Positions 33,263-45,235 of a stretch of 64,000 nt of DNA are shown here, in pieces; the stretch's first letter is position 1, and each line of letters begins with the position of its first letter. The DNA lies in NCBI GenBank assembly GCA_014529385.2, contig CM043945.1, positions 142,270,241 to 142,334,240 of the forward strand. The letters are read 5' to 3'. This DNA is from Adiantum capillus-veneris. Taxonomy: Eukaryota > Streptophyta > Polypodiopsida > Polypodiales > Pteridaceae. The notes under the pieces are model-generated. The model searched no databases. It was not told where the DNA came from and was given only the letters and a program-made list of their open reading frames with translations. A program made the translations under genes and the position numbers.

Positions 33263-34459
33263 TCATTCATGATCAGCAACAGCAACAAGAGATATGAGAC
33301 TCGCCGCATCACAGGTCTCCTCATCCTTCACCAACATTGCTTGCTCCACAGACAGCTCATCTTGCTCCACCATCATTAACTTGGCATGACATAATTTAAG
33401 ACGCAATCCATTTACCCTTGACTTATGTAGAATCCCATCCAGGTTAGCCAACTGATATGTACCATTTGGAAAACACTCCACTACCTTGAAAGGGCCTTCC
33501 CACTTAATCTGAAACTTCTTTTGGAAGGTGTTGTCCAGCTTACTGTTGTAGCGCAAAACCAAGTCATGCTTCTTGATACCCTTACTTTTGACCTTTTCAT
33601 TTATCTTTGCCAAAGCCTTATCCTGCATCTACCCATAATGCTCCAATGCGCTCATCCTATCCAACTGAACCTCCTATAACTGTAAGAGCCTCTCTTTGAA
33701 TGCATTACTAGACGGCCCAAGTAGCTTCTCTAGCATCTTTACTGCAGGCAACTCTACTTCCACAGGCAATAGTGATTCCTTTCCATATACCAAATGAAAT
33801 GGAGTAAACCGTGTACCTGTCTTCACCGAAGTACGGTAAGCCCATAATGCACTAGACAATTCCAAATCCCAATTCTTTCCTTAGTGCTCTGTCACTTTTG
33901 AAAGAATCTGTACCAACTCACCATTGAATCTTTCATTTAAGCCATTACACTGTGGGTAATAAGGAGTGGTATGCTGGTGCCTAATCTTCATCTTTGCGCA
34001 TAAGAAGTCTAGCAGTTTAGCTCTAAATCCTGGCGCCTTATTTGAAAGTAGCTCTAATGGCACCCCAAACTTGCAACATATTTCATCATACACAAATTTT
34101 GCCACATCCTTTGCAGTGATCTGTTTTACTGCTATAGCCTCTGCCCATCTAGAGAGATAGTCCACTGCCGTCAAAATATAGCTTTTGCCCCTGCTTGTGA
34201 TAGGTAATGAGCCTATTGCATCAATCCCCCACTTTTCAAACACATCAAACGCCATAATGGTTTTTCGTAGCTCTGGCTTCAACACTCGCTTCCCAAATGC
34301 TTGACACCTATTGCAAGACCTACACCAATGGTGAACATCCTTGTGCAAACTAGGCCATACATACCCCTCTTGCAAAATCTTATGCAGGGTGATCTTTAGA
34401 GCAAAACGGCCACCACATGCGCCTTCATGATTCTCTTCCAATACTCTATAAAGCTCCTC
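33263..34459 (-). pseudogene. Element B integrase
   Basis: The zinc-binding region reads CGGRFALKITLHKILQEGYVWPSLHKDVHHWCRSCNRCQ. The core has WGIDAIG (about 34220), then LLSNKAPGF where element C has LLSDRGPGF, so the second catalytic Asp is now Asn. GLNERFNGE, the Glu motif, is at about 33930. The C-terminal part includes KTGTRFTPFHLVYGKES and FQIKWEGPFKVVECFPNGTYQL. In-frame stops at 33881 (TAA), 33674 (TAG) and 33629 (TAG) fit CAA or CAG to stop changes. The tail is acidic and ends at 33263. Confidence 0.88.
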
Positions 34460-35750
34460 TCACCAAGGTACACGTCTCAACACAAGATCAGCCCCTTTCA
34501 TGTATAAGACATCACCAATCAATTTGTACCTGTATGCTCTACGCACAAAATCATACTTCTTAGACTTCTGAATCTCCTTTGGAATGATTCCTGTTAGCAA
34601 AAACTCCTCTTCTTGAGCCAAAATTTCTTGGCCATGATAAAGAGGTAAAGTGGTCCTCAACACAAATAGCTCCCCAATCATGCCTTGAGCTGCTTCATGT
34701 GCCTCTCCATTTAGAGCATGTTCAATGTGTCTGATGCTCCATGCTTCGAAATTTTTTAACAGGCCTTTAATTCTGAAGCACATTTCCTTCAATGAGGTGT
34801 TCTTGCTCTTCCACACACCCAGCACTTGCTTCACCACTAACAAGGCATCACCTTTTATGCTCAACCTTCGAACCCCATGCTTCAAACAAATGTGTAATCC
34901 GGATTCCAGAGTAGCATATTCAGCCTCATTGTTACTATGAGCATCCAATTTGAACCCTCTCTTGCATACTAGCTTCCCCTCTGTATCATAAAGTGCTATA
35001 CCCCCTGAAGCTGCATCATGGCTCTTTCTGTATGAACCATCAAAGAACAACACATGTGCATTGATGATCTGTGGCACTTCTTCAACTACCTTTCTCACCA
35101 CCTCTTCCTTAACAATAAGGGGATTCTCCTTGTAGGTCAACAAATCAGCTAGGGTAGCCCTTGTACTATCTTCCATTAGAAAAGAGAACTCAAACTCTTG
35201 CAGCTCAATTACCCATTTCTTCACCACATTTGACATGTTAGTGCCATTAATTAACTGTGGCAAAAAGGCATAACTCGTCAAGAAAACAAAAGGTCGTGGT
35301 AGCAAGTAATGACGAAATTGTCGACAAGCAAATATTACAGTGGCCATCACTAGCTCTACTTCCGAGAACTTTCTCTCCGCTACCAACTTCACTCGGCTTG
35401 CACAATACACTGGCCTCATATAATGGCTGCCCTTCCCCTTTTGCAATAGCATGGATCCAATGGCATCATCCCCTACTGAGGGATTTACATAAAACACTTT
35501 CTCCCAATCAGGAGTCTGCATGGCTGACAACCCCCCTAACACCTCTTTCACCTCTTGAAACACTTCTTCACACTTGTCATCCCATTGCAATGGATCATGC
35601 TTTGCCACTTGTTGTAATGGATAAAGGAGCTGTGAAGACAATGGAATAAACCGTGCCATGTACTTCACTTTGTGTATAAAGGTTGCCAATTTCTTTGAAC
35701 TCGTAGGTGATGGAAGAAGAATAATAGACTTGACCTTGTCTGGATCAGCC
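34460..35750 (-). pseudogene. Element B RNase H region: degenerate Ty3 RNase H plus archaeal-type RNase H
   Basis: The first RNase H (about 35200-35500) reads VNPSVGDDAIGSMLLQKG, so the usual VDAS catalytic Asp is Asn, and the downstream SYAFLPQL replaces the DHxAL motif. The second RNase H (about 34650-35070) reads FFDGSYRKS, then HSNNEAEYATLESGL, then SIKGDALLVVKQV and RHIEHALNGEAHEAAQ. This is the D-E-D arrangement of the additional archaeal-type RNase H known from plant Tat elements. The last acidic position reads H rather than the usual D. TGA at 34460 (W-stop-E-E, where C has K) separates it from integrase. Confidence 0.85.
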
Positions 35751-37570
35751 TCAATGCCATTTTATGACACTATATGGCCCAATAACTTCACCCTTGGCTG
35801 TGCTAGATGACATTTCTTTGGATTTAGTTATCCTCCACATTCATCATATCAATCCAATATCATCTGCAGCTTCTCATGGTGTTCAACCCTACTCCTATAA
35901 ACACAGAAGTCATCCATAAAAGCTTTAACACAACTACCAATGAATGGTTCCAACACCCAATTTGCTCTCTCTTGATAGAAGGAAGGTCCATTTGACAACC
36001 CAAATGGCAATACTGTGTAGCAATAGCAGCCCCATGGCATAATAAAAGTGGTCTTTGTGCGGTCTTTAAGAGCAATCTTCATTTGAAAATAGCCTGAAAA
36101 ACCATCATACACACTGTACCTCTCATAACCTGCCACTGAATCCAAGATCTGATTGATGAATGGAAGAGGATATGGGTTCTTCTTAGTGGCTGTGTTTAAG
36201 GGTTTAAAATCTACACAAATTCTCCACTTCCCACCCTTCTTTGGATTGACTACAACTGGACTCACCCATTCTGTGGTCTCCACAGGGACTATGAACCCTG
36301 CCTTCAATAACTTGTCCACCTCTTCTCGCAAGGCTTCCATTTGCTCTTGACCCATCCTTCTTAGCCTTTGCCGCACTGGCTTAGCACCTTCTTTCAGCTC
36401 TATATGCATCTCTTCGTCCTTGAACCCTCTGATCTCTTCATATGAAGTAATGAACAAATCAGGAAAACTAGCCAGCATGTGCAAATATATATCCTTCTCC
36501 ATAGCTGAGAGGTCTCCACTGATCATTTGTGTCATCAATTCCTGCTTCTTTGACAACTCAACCTTGGTTTGCATCAGCCCTTCAATCACTTCATAAGGCC
36601 CTTCACTTTCATCTTCAACCTCATTCGCAAATGCAACTAAACCAAACTCCTGGATTTCTTTGTCCATCAAAAGAAATGCAATATCAGGATCCTCATCACT
36701 ACTGGTAGTGCTATCACTGTCCTCATCTGTCACCATGGAAGAGTCTTCATCACTAGACTCATCCTCATCTTCATAAAGCTCCTCTAATCGTTTCCTTGTG
36801 TCCATGTTATAAAGCTTCTTGGTACCTGTCTTTCCATAGAGGCTAATCGTACCATGTTGCCAATCTTGAACAGCTCCCACTGCACGTAACCATGGTCTGC
36901 CCAGTATAATAGGATATGCTCCCAACCCTGTTGGCATCACATGAAAATCAACCACTGCCTTTGCATCATATGCCTCCACTTCTAAGCTCTTTACAACACC
37001 CAAGCATTTTACTTTTTGATGGTTTGCCAATCTGATCCGAAAACCTGACACCCCAGCCACTGTGAGACCCATCTTCTCAACGCATGAGTGTGTTATGACG
37101 CATATTTGGGCTCCACCATCCACATAACCTTGTCCCAAATTTTTCCTTTTATGCCACACATCTACTATTGGACAAATGTCTGGTAGCTCATCCATTGCCA
37201 ACACCTTTACTGAACCTCTCTCTGGCTCTTTCTCCATTGGGTTAACCATCCTCTTCCACTGTCGCTTTAGCTTAGGCACCATCTCTATAAGCTGCCCAAA
37301 AGTAACATCTGCCTTCCTGTTCGTCAGATCCTCCTTCAAGTCATAGCTTATTTGCCCATCCCCTAGTGGAAAATCTGAAACATAAAACTTTCGACGAGCT
37401 CTCCTTTTCCTCTTGGCCTTGACATCCTCGCCTTCATGGCTCTTTCCTTTCTTCTTACTAGGACCTGGGGCACTTTTTCCTTCCTTATCCTCTGTGGTCC
37501 TCTTCCCAATAGGCATCACTAATGTATCCTCTAGCTTTGATGCCTTCTCCAAGGTGATTACACTTAGCAC
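35751..37570 (-). pseudogene. Element B protease and reverse transcriptase
   Basis: A basic region (KAKRKRRARRK) precedes SDFPLGDGQISYDLKEDL, which is conserved in element C. The protease shows GYVDGGAQICVITHSCVEKMG with the catalytic Asp in DGGA (37109-37120) and PIILGRPWLRAVGAVQDW, so both landmarks are intact. An acidic Ser-rich spacer follows (EDEDESSDEDSS). RT has KAGFIVPVETTEWVSPVVV, YDGFSGYFQMKIA, PFGLSNGPSFYQ and the catalytic FMDDFCVYR (35906-35920). The open frame ends with TGA at 35849. RT continues beyond it in the same frame with TAA codons near 35829 and 35765 (LNPKKCHLAQPRVKLLGH). Confidence 0.9.
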
Positions 37571-37596
37571 TTTTGTCTTTCCCTTTTCCTCTTGGG

Positions 37597-38613
37597 TTAA
37601 TCCACAGTTCCTTCATCGCCCTTAATTTCGATGCCATAATCATTTGACCTAGATAACACCTGTCTTGACAATGGATACATGTCTCCCCCCATCCTTGGTG
37701 GCTTATCACATTGCGGGCTGCTGTGACCCAACTCTCCACAATTGTAACATGTGGGCGTCTGCCTCCAGAACCTACCGTTGCTTTGTCCAGCACCATTCCT
37801 AGGTCTTTCTTCACCTCCTGGCTGATTTGCATACCTCCCTCGACCTCGATTATTTCCCACTTGACCTAGCATGTTTAGACTGAGATTCTTCATGAAATCT
37901 ACCACTTGACTCATGTCTTGCCTTAGCCCATCATCTTGCACTGCTGTAGTGACCACTGCTGGCATAACCTGAGGAGTAACAGAAACCGTTGGTTCATGAT
38001 GAACCCCTGGCATGTGACCTTGTAAAGATTCCATAGGCTGAAATTCAGACCTCATGGGCAAAGACTCCACCCCTAGCTGGCTCATTTTCCTCAGCTTCCA
38101 CTCTTTGTTCCTTGCTACCTCCAATGCATCTTGATATGTCCTAGGCTTCTTTAGCTCCACTCTCCAACGTATATTCTCCCAAAGACCAGCCAAGAACCTG
38201 CCCTTCTTCATCATGTCAGGCGGGGGTACCTGTGGTGCTAAGGCCTTGCACATTCGCTCCCATGCCAATGAAAACTTACGTATGTACGCATCTACTGGCT
38301 CACCTTCCTTCTGCACCAAACCTTGTACTTCTTGCCACACTTTGTCAGGATCTTCTATCTTCACAAACTCCACTTCCAACCCATGCCTTTGATTGTCCCA
38401 ACTCAATCTTACAGGTGGATTAGCCACATGCAACTCCTCTTCAAATGCTTTAGACCAAACTCGTGCATCACTCTTCAAACAAATTTGGAGAAGACGTAAC
38501 ATTTGCGCAGGGTCATGAATCTCGTTGCTAATGCAGGCAACCTCCATCTTTTCCAAAAATTCTTCCACATCTTCATCACTTCTTCCATGAAACTCCGGAT
38601 AAGAGAAAGCCAT
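37597..38613 (-). CDS. Element B Gag
   Basis: The ATG at 38613 is preferred because MAFSYPEFHG aligns with the gag start of element C. The open frame itself extends upstream to 38697. The protein has the Retrotrans_gag pattern: EEFLEKMEVACI, MLRLLQICLKSDARVWSKAF, then VDAYIRKFSLAWERMC and GRFLAGLWENIRWRVELKKP. A Gln/Val-rich linker follows, and then a single zinc knuckle CYNCGELGHSSPQC (CX2CX4HX4C) near 37745. It is open throughout, about 339 aa. A change of frame at about 37590 separates it from protease-RT. Gag packages element RNA. Confidence 0.85.
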   Translation of the reverse strand: MAFSYPEFHGRSDEDVEEFLEKMEVACISNEIHDPAQMLRLLQICLKSDARVWSKAFEEELHVANPPVRLSWDNQRHGLEVEFVKIEDPDKVWQEVQGLVQKEGEPVDAYIRKFSLAWERMCKALAPQVPPPDMMKKGRFLAGLWENIRWRVELKKPRTYQDALEVARNKEWKLRKMSQLGVESLPMRSEFQPMESLQGHMPGVHHEPTVSVTPQVMPAVVTTAVQDDGLRQDMSQVVDFMKNLSLNMLGQVGNNRGRGRYANQPGGEERPRNGAGQSNGRFWRQTPTCYNCGELGHSSPQCDKPPRMGGDMYPLSRQVLSRSNDYGIEIKGDEGTVD

Positions 38614-39631
38614 GGCTACCCAAATTATGATGCTTTGAGAACCCCTTTGAACACACGTGTAAGAACCCAAAACTTCTGACTTACTCAATTCCCACAAACT
38701 TCAATGGAGCTCAACTTTAGATAAGGACAAACACATGCACATCAAATGAGTTTTCATAGTTAATCATCGGAATTACAACAGGCAAAGGATATTCCAGGAT
38801 CTCTCTTAATCTTCTCGGCCCGAACATAAAGACTATGCACTGCTGGAAAAAAATCTTCCTGGACACATGAACATTTATCTGGATTCTCTGAGTTAAATGA
38901 AAAGGAGTGAATTGAGGGCCATTTTGATCATCCATTAAAGCCAACCATGAAGCTCCCAAGAAGGCACACCTTACTTAACCTCTGATTTTTGCCAAAATTT
39001 CTACAGCATAATAGCATAAATGGATCAAAAGACCAAGAAACCAACCATCATAACTTGAAAAAATTTTGACAGAGTTTCCCCAAAAGTAGAGCAGTAGGAA
39101 CCCAAAATATAGACTGTATATATATGCATAAACTATCAACAATAGAACTCGAGCATCAAATAGGACTCACTAGTACATAGCCTATGGCGAGGTCACGAAA
39201 AGAGTGCTCCAGATACCTGTATCACCGAAAGGATCTCCACATTTGAGATTCCCCCAGCTCAATAAAAACCTCACGCTATTGACCCTCACACGAAGGCTAA
39301 TGCAAATCGCGTATAGTCAAGTCTCAGAAATGACTATCTTCCAGACCAAGTCTCAGAAATGGCTGGGACTGCCAAATACAACCAAGTATGGCTCCACAAA
39401 TGCGTACAATGGAAGTTTCCACAAGTAACGTACAATCCAGCAGACAATGCGCTCAAATAGGCGCCAAATGATGCATACCCACAACAACTGCAAGTGACAT
39501 CACTGCTAGTATATCACTGTACTCCAGCTACCTGTACCTGTGTGAATCACCTGTACCTGTGCCTGTAACCTGTAACCTATAGCCCCGAATCTTGAAGCTT
39601 GAAGCTCGAAGCAAAAGGTACTCGAAGAAGA
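38614..39631 (-). other. Element B leader region
   Basis: About 1 kb between primer site and gag. An 80-codon open frame (38717-38959, minus) is present without recognisable domains. I see nothing else. Confidence 0.55.
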
Positions 39632-39649
39632 TCCTCCGTGGGGGCGCCA
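39632..39649 (-). other. Primer-binding site of element B
   Basis: The minus strand reads TGGCGCCCCCACGGAGGA. It matches the site in element E (57395-57412) at 15 of 18 positions. Six bases to its right, at 39656, the expected LTR end is replaced by unrelated repeat sequence. Confidence 0.7.
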
Positions 39650-39655
39650 AAAGAA

Positions 39656-40150
39656 TGTTAACCAGTACCTCAATAAAATGAACGATCAATACAAACGACT
39701 TGTTATCATCATGGCATCATGGAACAACTCCATTGAATAATAAACATATAAAAAATAGAACAATCAGTACGAACTACTTGCGATCATCATCAAAATGCAT
39801 CATGGCATCATGGAATAACTCCATGGATAATAACCATCTCAATAATAAACGATCAATACGAATGACTTGTGATCATCATAGAAACACATTATGACATCAT
39901 GGAATAACTCAATGGAATAACAATCATCTCAATAACAAACAATCAATACGAACAACTTGTAATCATCATAGAAACGCATGATGGAATCATGAAACAACTT
40001 CGTGGAATAATAACCATTAAAAAAAAAAGAATAGTACGAACCACTTCTGATCATCATGGAACAACTCCATGAAACAATAATCATCTCAATAATGAACGAT
40101 TAGTAGGAATGACTCCTAATCGTCACATAAAAACATAAATCTCAATAACA
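39656..40150. repeat. About 90-bp tandem array, left block
   Basis: About five units with a period near 89-90 bp. ATCATCAT recurs at 39783, 39872, 39962 and 40050, with CATGGAATAACTCCATGGAA-type and GATCAATACGA-type segments between. The same unit in reverse complement forms the block at 45235-46040. Confidence 0.85.
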
Positions 40151-42479
40151 AACAATCATAAGAACTGATAATTAGTAAAAAAAATAAGTTTTTTATATTT
40201 TATTTGTGAAAATAAATTGTTAAAATATATCTCATTGATAAATCTTCAAAATTATAAAACTTTAACATCTATATATAAAGAATTGATATGAATCAATAAA
40301 TTATAACGAGTTGACATGAGTTATCGATGATATCAAATCATTAAAATTATAACTCTTTGATTTTTCTGATGAAAAGAGAAAATAAATCATCAAAATAAAG
40401 CTCTTTGATAAATTATAAAAAAACATAATCATTGACATTCACAAAGAAAAAGTATCAATATCGACTGAAGATTATAAAATAATTTATCAAAAACATAAGT
40501 ATTTGAGATGTAACTACATAAACCATTGAAACATCACAGTTTAATATTCATACAAAAAGAATAAAAAGAATTATTCAAATATAAATCTTTGTCATAAATC
40601 TTTCAATACAACACAAATTATCAAGATTGTATAACTTTCATTATATATATTGATTTAATTTTTATCATAAATCATACAAAATCGAAATAAAAAGTAAAAT
40701 AAAAAGATTTCAAGTGATATGACTTTGATGTTATTCAATGTACATGCATCAAAATATATGTGATATATATAAAGAGTAAGAATAGAGATCAATCAATTTA
40801 TCTACTTCTTTCAATGTATAAATTGGATTGAAGACGATATAAATCTAGCATGCTTAACTTTTAATCTTTTTCTTTTACATAAACTGAATTTCATATGATC
40901 CATAAAAAAGACAAATTCAAGAATTATGTAACAAAAAGAATTGAAGATTTTGTAATTTCAGTATTCTTAACTTTTACTCTAATTTCTTTTACCCAAATCA
41001 AATTGCATATAATCCATGAAAAGAAAATCTAAAAATCATGCAACAAAAAACTCAACGAATATCAATATAGAAATCTAATTGAATACAACATAAATAACTC
41101 TTGATCTAAGTTCTTTTATGCAAATTGAATTGAGTATGATGCATAAAAGATAAATCAAAGATTCAAAATAAGAAGCTTAACACAAATAGATTCAAAATAA
41201 GAAGCTTAACACAAATAGATTCAAAACTATAAAAGCTTATATCTTTTGATAGTTTCAATTAAACACGTATTGAATATAGTTACAAATTTCTTGTAAGTTA
41301 CTTTTGGTGAAAAATTTTACAAATCTATCATGACCAACAACTCTCAAACATCCCATGATCTTGAAAACGCCTCTTCAAACGCTAAAATCCGAAATTTTGA
41401 GCAGAAAGTTATGATGATTTTAAATTTTGCTGAATTGTAGATTTTTTTTGTGCACAGTCAAGAAGTGCGCATTTGCGACTAGGAAAGGGTCGGGCCTCTG
41501 AGTGTGAGGATTCGTAGCAAAAACAAGCAAGGTGTAGATGATTTGAAGCCAAAAACACACTAAAAAAGAACAAAAGTCCATCCATGAAAGCTCTACTTTG
41601 AAAAGAACCAACATTAACTCAAACTTCTTGCCGTGTGTGTGAAGACTAGGTGTAGCCTCTCTCCCAATTGCACAGATGTAGTGCTCTTTTGACATGTTGA
41701 AAACCCTAAAATTAATGCTTCGATTCTTTGTCATGACCATATCATGGAAGCTTCAGTAATTCATTGGAGAAGTCAAAAATAGATATTTGAGGAGGGGCAG
41801 AGGCCTTGCAGCATCTAACATGTAGTGGAACTAGCACGGAACTCCACTAGCACCGTGGATTGTAATGGTTGTATCTCCTTGCTTATATGCCCAAATGCGC
41901 TCATTCTTGGCTCTAACACTCCCCCTTGACATTGAGCAATGACGGAATTATTGTCAATGTGGCATTTTGAGCCATTGTTTGCTATTTTTGACCGTTTTTA
42001 GTCATTTTTAGCCCAAAAATACCCCTGTTTGCCTTAAACAAGCTGGGAAAAAACCCTTGATTTGTGGAAAAATCCCATTGGGTTCAAATTTAATGTTGAA
42101 CCTCATTTTTTCACTTGGTAAGCACTTTGGACACGTCTTTTATGCCTATCCATGAAACCTGCTATTTTTGGCTAAAATCGCTCGCATTGAACTTTCTAGG
42201 CTAAACGAGCGTGCCACTTGGAAACACTTGACATTTGTACATTTTTAAATCAAATTAGGCATATTGTAATGTGGTAAAACATGCGCGGGTGCCACGTCCT
42301 GGGTCTCATGTTGTTAGAGTGCAAACAACAAGGAAAACGAGTGCCTCTATAGACTTGCACAAATCACACCGTCAGAAGGAAGAAATATTACACCGCCAAA
42401 AACACCTGTGATAAACACCTATAGAGATTTATGAAAAACCCTTCAAGCATGAAACACACTCAAAATTAGAAGAAACTAA
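40151..42479. other. AT-rich unrecognised stretch inside the inverted block
   Basis: 40151-41400 is strongly AT-rich with no coding signal. 41400-42480 is mixed sequence with no recognised gene. A string AACACTCCCCCTTGACATTG near 41920 resembles sequences next to plant LTR elements but could not be assigned. Confidence 0.45.
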
Positions 42480-42716
42480 GAACATCATGACAAAGCTCGT
42501 CTCGTGGAGATGTCTATAGAGGACCCATAGGCAAAAACCAGATGAAAGATGAACGAGTTATAGCCACTTGAAACCGAGGGTGTACTCTTTCTATCTCAAA
42601 AGTCAGTTCTCTAGAAGTTGTGTAGTTGTTGTAGCTATTAAAATCGGGGTCCTTTATATCTTTTTTTTCTTAAAAAAATCTCTCTTCTCAGCAGAAAAGG
42701 CTCTCTTTGTAGGCGT
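42480..42716 (-). repeat. Element D LTR, second part (inverted)
   Basis: In reverse complement this aligns with element C's LTR at about 7860-8090, for example GCTATAACTCGTTCATCTTTCATCTG against GCTTATAACTCTCTCATCTG and similar neighbours. It therefore continues the LTR interrupted at 32088, but lies in the opposite orientation. Confidence 0.6.
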
Positions 42717-43853
42717 TGACAGGAGTTTTTTTGAGCAAGTGATTGTGCATATGTACATACACATGCATGGTGCATCGAATAAAGGATTACCCAATTTCCA
42801 TAGCCAGGTGGTTATGTGGGGCCCACGTGTGTACAGGTAGGACAGGGTGTACATAGTGCAGCGATTTTCACTATTATCAGTACCAGTGTGTTTTTTCTAC
42901 AATAAGGAGGAGTTGGTAGCGCGTAAAACTTCTAGAGGAAGCTATCTACAGGCCGACGACATGAGGTAAGCAGGTGCGTTAGATGGCATCGAGTGGCGTC
43001 AGGAGGTCGAACGGGGTCAATATTTGCATACGGAGAAGTACGGACACAACGTGGGTGTGTTCTTGTGATACTTATGCAGAAAGGTCATCATGAGGACCAC
43101 TTTTTGGGGCCACTTCACGTGGTTTTGAGATGCATTATTGGGAAAAATTGAGTGCCAGGTGTGCGGATGATGCAAAAAGGTGACAACTATGCACTGCGAG
43201 GTCAGTTTTTGGCCTGTTCGGGGTCCGTTTGAGGTCTAAAAGGCCACGGGTGCCCAACTAATAAATCTAAGTGTGGAAACTGAAAAAATGGAGAGAAGAC
43301 CAGACAAAACGTGGAGAAGAGAGGAGGAACAGCCGCAAGTGTGTTTTTGCTGTTTTTGGAGCATTTTTTGGCCCTAAACTGCTCATCCGAGGTCGGATTT
43401 GAGCACTGTGACATTGTAGGGTGGGGTTTTTGGGCGTTCCGGACGCAATGGCGCTGTCCATTTTGCCAAATTCCTCACATATTTTTTGTTGTTTTTCTGT
43501 GTAATCTTCTCCGGTGAGTGAAGCCTCTGCTTAACTTTGTGGTTGTATCTAGTGTATTTCCTCAATACTGTGTAAACTATTTGCCCCATTGGTGTTGGGC
43601 TAAGCTTCATCGAGTCTAAACAACAATAATTTTCCTCCTTTGAGCTGAATTGAGAGTGTGTGTGTGTGAGTGTGTATGTGTGAGTGTTGAGTGGGCAAGT
43701 GGGAAATCTCTCTCTTCTGACTTCGTCTGTGTGTTTCCTGTCTCGGCCAGGCTGGCTGTGTAAGCCGAGTGGTGCCCCATAGTGTGTGTGTGTATCATTC
43801 CAAGAGTGTGTGTCGGCTCATTATAGAGGCGTTCTGTGTGTTTCCATCCCGCT
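42717..43853 (+). repeat. Element B 5' LTR, inverted copy
   Basis: The plus strand reads TGACAGGAG...CATCCCGCT and matches the minus strand of 32089-33234 over its full length with scattered differences. No polypurine tract precedes it and no primer site follows it here. Rejoining its end (CCCGCT) to the primer-site side at 39656 would recreate the LTR-primer junction. Confidence 0.82.
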
Positions 43854-43899
43854 TTGTTAGATTATACATAACTTAAAGACAAAGTGAAGTATCTCAAAG

Positions 43900-45235
43900 A
43901 TGGTATATGTTTATTAAAGTTGGAAGTGATCCAAAGCATTCAATAGAAGATATCAAAGGTCATTTGGAGGGCCTTCTAAAAAATTCTATTTCTCTCTCTA
44001 GAAAATATTCTTAAAATGCCATTGCACTTATTGAGTATGTCCAAAAAGACAACTTGATACTTTGAAAAGTAAACCTAACTTTCTGGCATTTTTAAAAAAC
44101 GGTCATCTTTTCATTAAATGTGATTGTCTTTTTTACTAGACCGATGCCGCTCATTCAATATGGCTCTCTACATCATTCAAATTTATAAAAATAATAAATT
44201 ATCAAATAATGTCAAGATTTGAATATCTGGACACCGCCAAGGTGTCTGGAATGCCCATATACCTAAAAATTGATTGTCTACTTGTCCTATTCTGACACCC
44301 GGAGTTACAGAAAATGCCAAAAAACCTCTAAAAGGGGATTGCAGCAGAACAACGCGCGAGGGGCACTCTAATTTTTTGTGAAATTGCCTCTGCGTGTCTT
44401 TCTGCTACTTCTCCATTTTATGGATTTATATATATATAAAGAACTATATATATACATACTTATTACTATATATATGTATATGTATATAAATATATATATA
44501 GATTAAGAAGTATGTGTATATATATATATACTTATTATTATATATATATTATAAAGGGGTTTTAGCTGAACAGAGCACGAGGGAACTCTAAATTCTTTTG
44601 AAATGGTCTCTACATGCCGTTGGGCTACTTCTCTCTTTTATAGATTTATATATAAATATATATAGTAAGAAGTATATATATATATATAGTTCTCTATATA
44701 TATATAAACCCATAAAAGGGAGAAGTATCAAAATGGCATGCATAGGCCATTTCACAAGAAAGTTAGATTGCCCTTCACATGCCGTTCTGCTACAACCCCC
44801 TTTCATAGATTTTTTGGGATTTTCTCCCTCTTCGAGTGTCAGAACATGATAAGTAGACAACCGATTTTTAGGTATTTTGGCATTCCACACACATTAACGG
44901 TATCCAAATCTTTAAATCTTGATATTATTTGACAAATTTATTTTATTTTTTAATTGAGTGATGTGGAAAGCCTTATTGAATGAGCGCCAACGACCTCTTG
45001 AAAAAGACAATTACATTTAATGAAAAGGTGACGGTTGTTAAGGATCGTTGGCTCATTAAATGAGTAGGTGAGACTTTTTTAATATTTTTGTTAATGTCAA
45101 CCTATTTTTCTACGTAACATTGACCCTTCTCTCATTGGAGGAGCTCTTTTTTCTCTCTTTACTAAAAGACCCTCCAAAAGACCTCTGAAATTTTCTAATA
45201 GCTTTGAAGTATTTGAAGAGTTAATTTTATTAATA
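43900..45235. mobile_element. Large imperfect palindrome (foldback- or MITE-like), AT-microsatellite centre
   Basis: The left arm (about 43900-44460) and the right arm (about 44700-45235) are reverse complements at roughly 75-80% by eye. Shared landmarks are CATTTAATG...GACAATTAC near 45020 with its mirror near 44115, AATACCTAAAAAT-type near 44265 and 44870, and CTACTTCTCC near 44410 with its mirror near 44715. A third, direct partial copy of the inner arm lies at about 44555-44660. The centre is (TA)n. It has no coding capacity. The outer ends and a target-site duplication were not identified. Confidence 0.7.

Larger units (their letters stand above)
32089..39655 (-). mobile_element. Element B: Tat-like Ty3 retrotransposon with displaced 5' LTR
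   Basis: From right to left on the minus strand it has a primer-binding site (39632-39649), a 1-kb leader, gag, protease, RT, degenerate RNase H, archaeal-type RNase H, integrase, a polypurine tract and the 3' LTR. Its 5' LTR is not adjacent to the primer site. It is found inverted at 42717-43853. The element inserted in the LTR of element D. Pol is one reading frame (37570-33263) with stops at 35849, about 35829, about 35765, 34460, 33881, 33674 and 33629, almost all explained by C-to-T change. It is more intact than its relatives C and D. Confidence 0.88.

Noticed and set aside
32089-43853. The inverted 1.1-kb repeats as terminal inverted repeats of one large DNA transposon
   Set aside because: The left copy sits exactly between a polypurine tract and element D's LTR and has LTR-type TG/CA ends, and both outer flanks belong to element D's LTR. 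An LTR plus inversion explains more.
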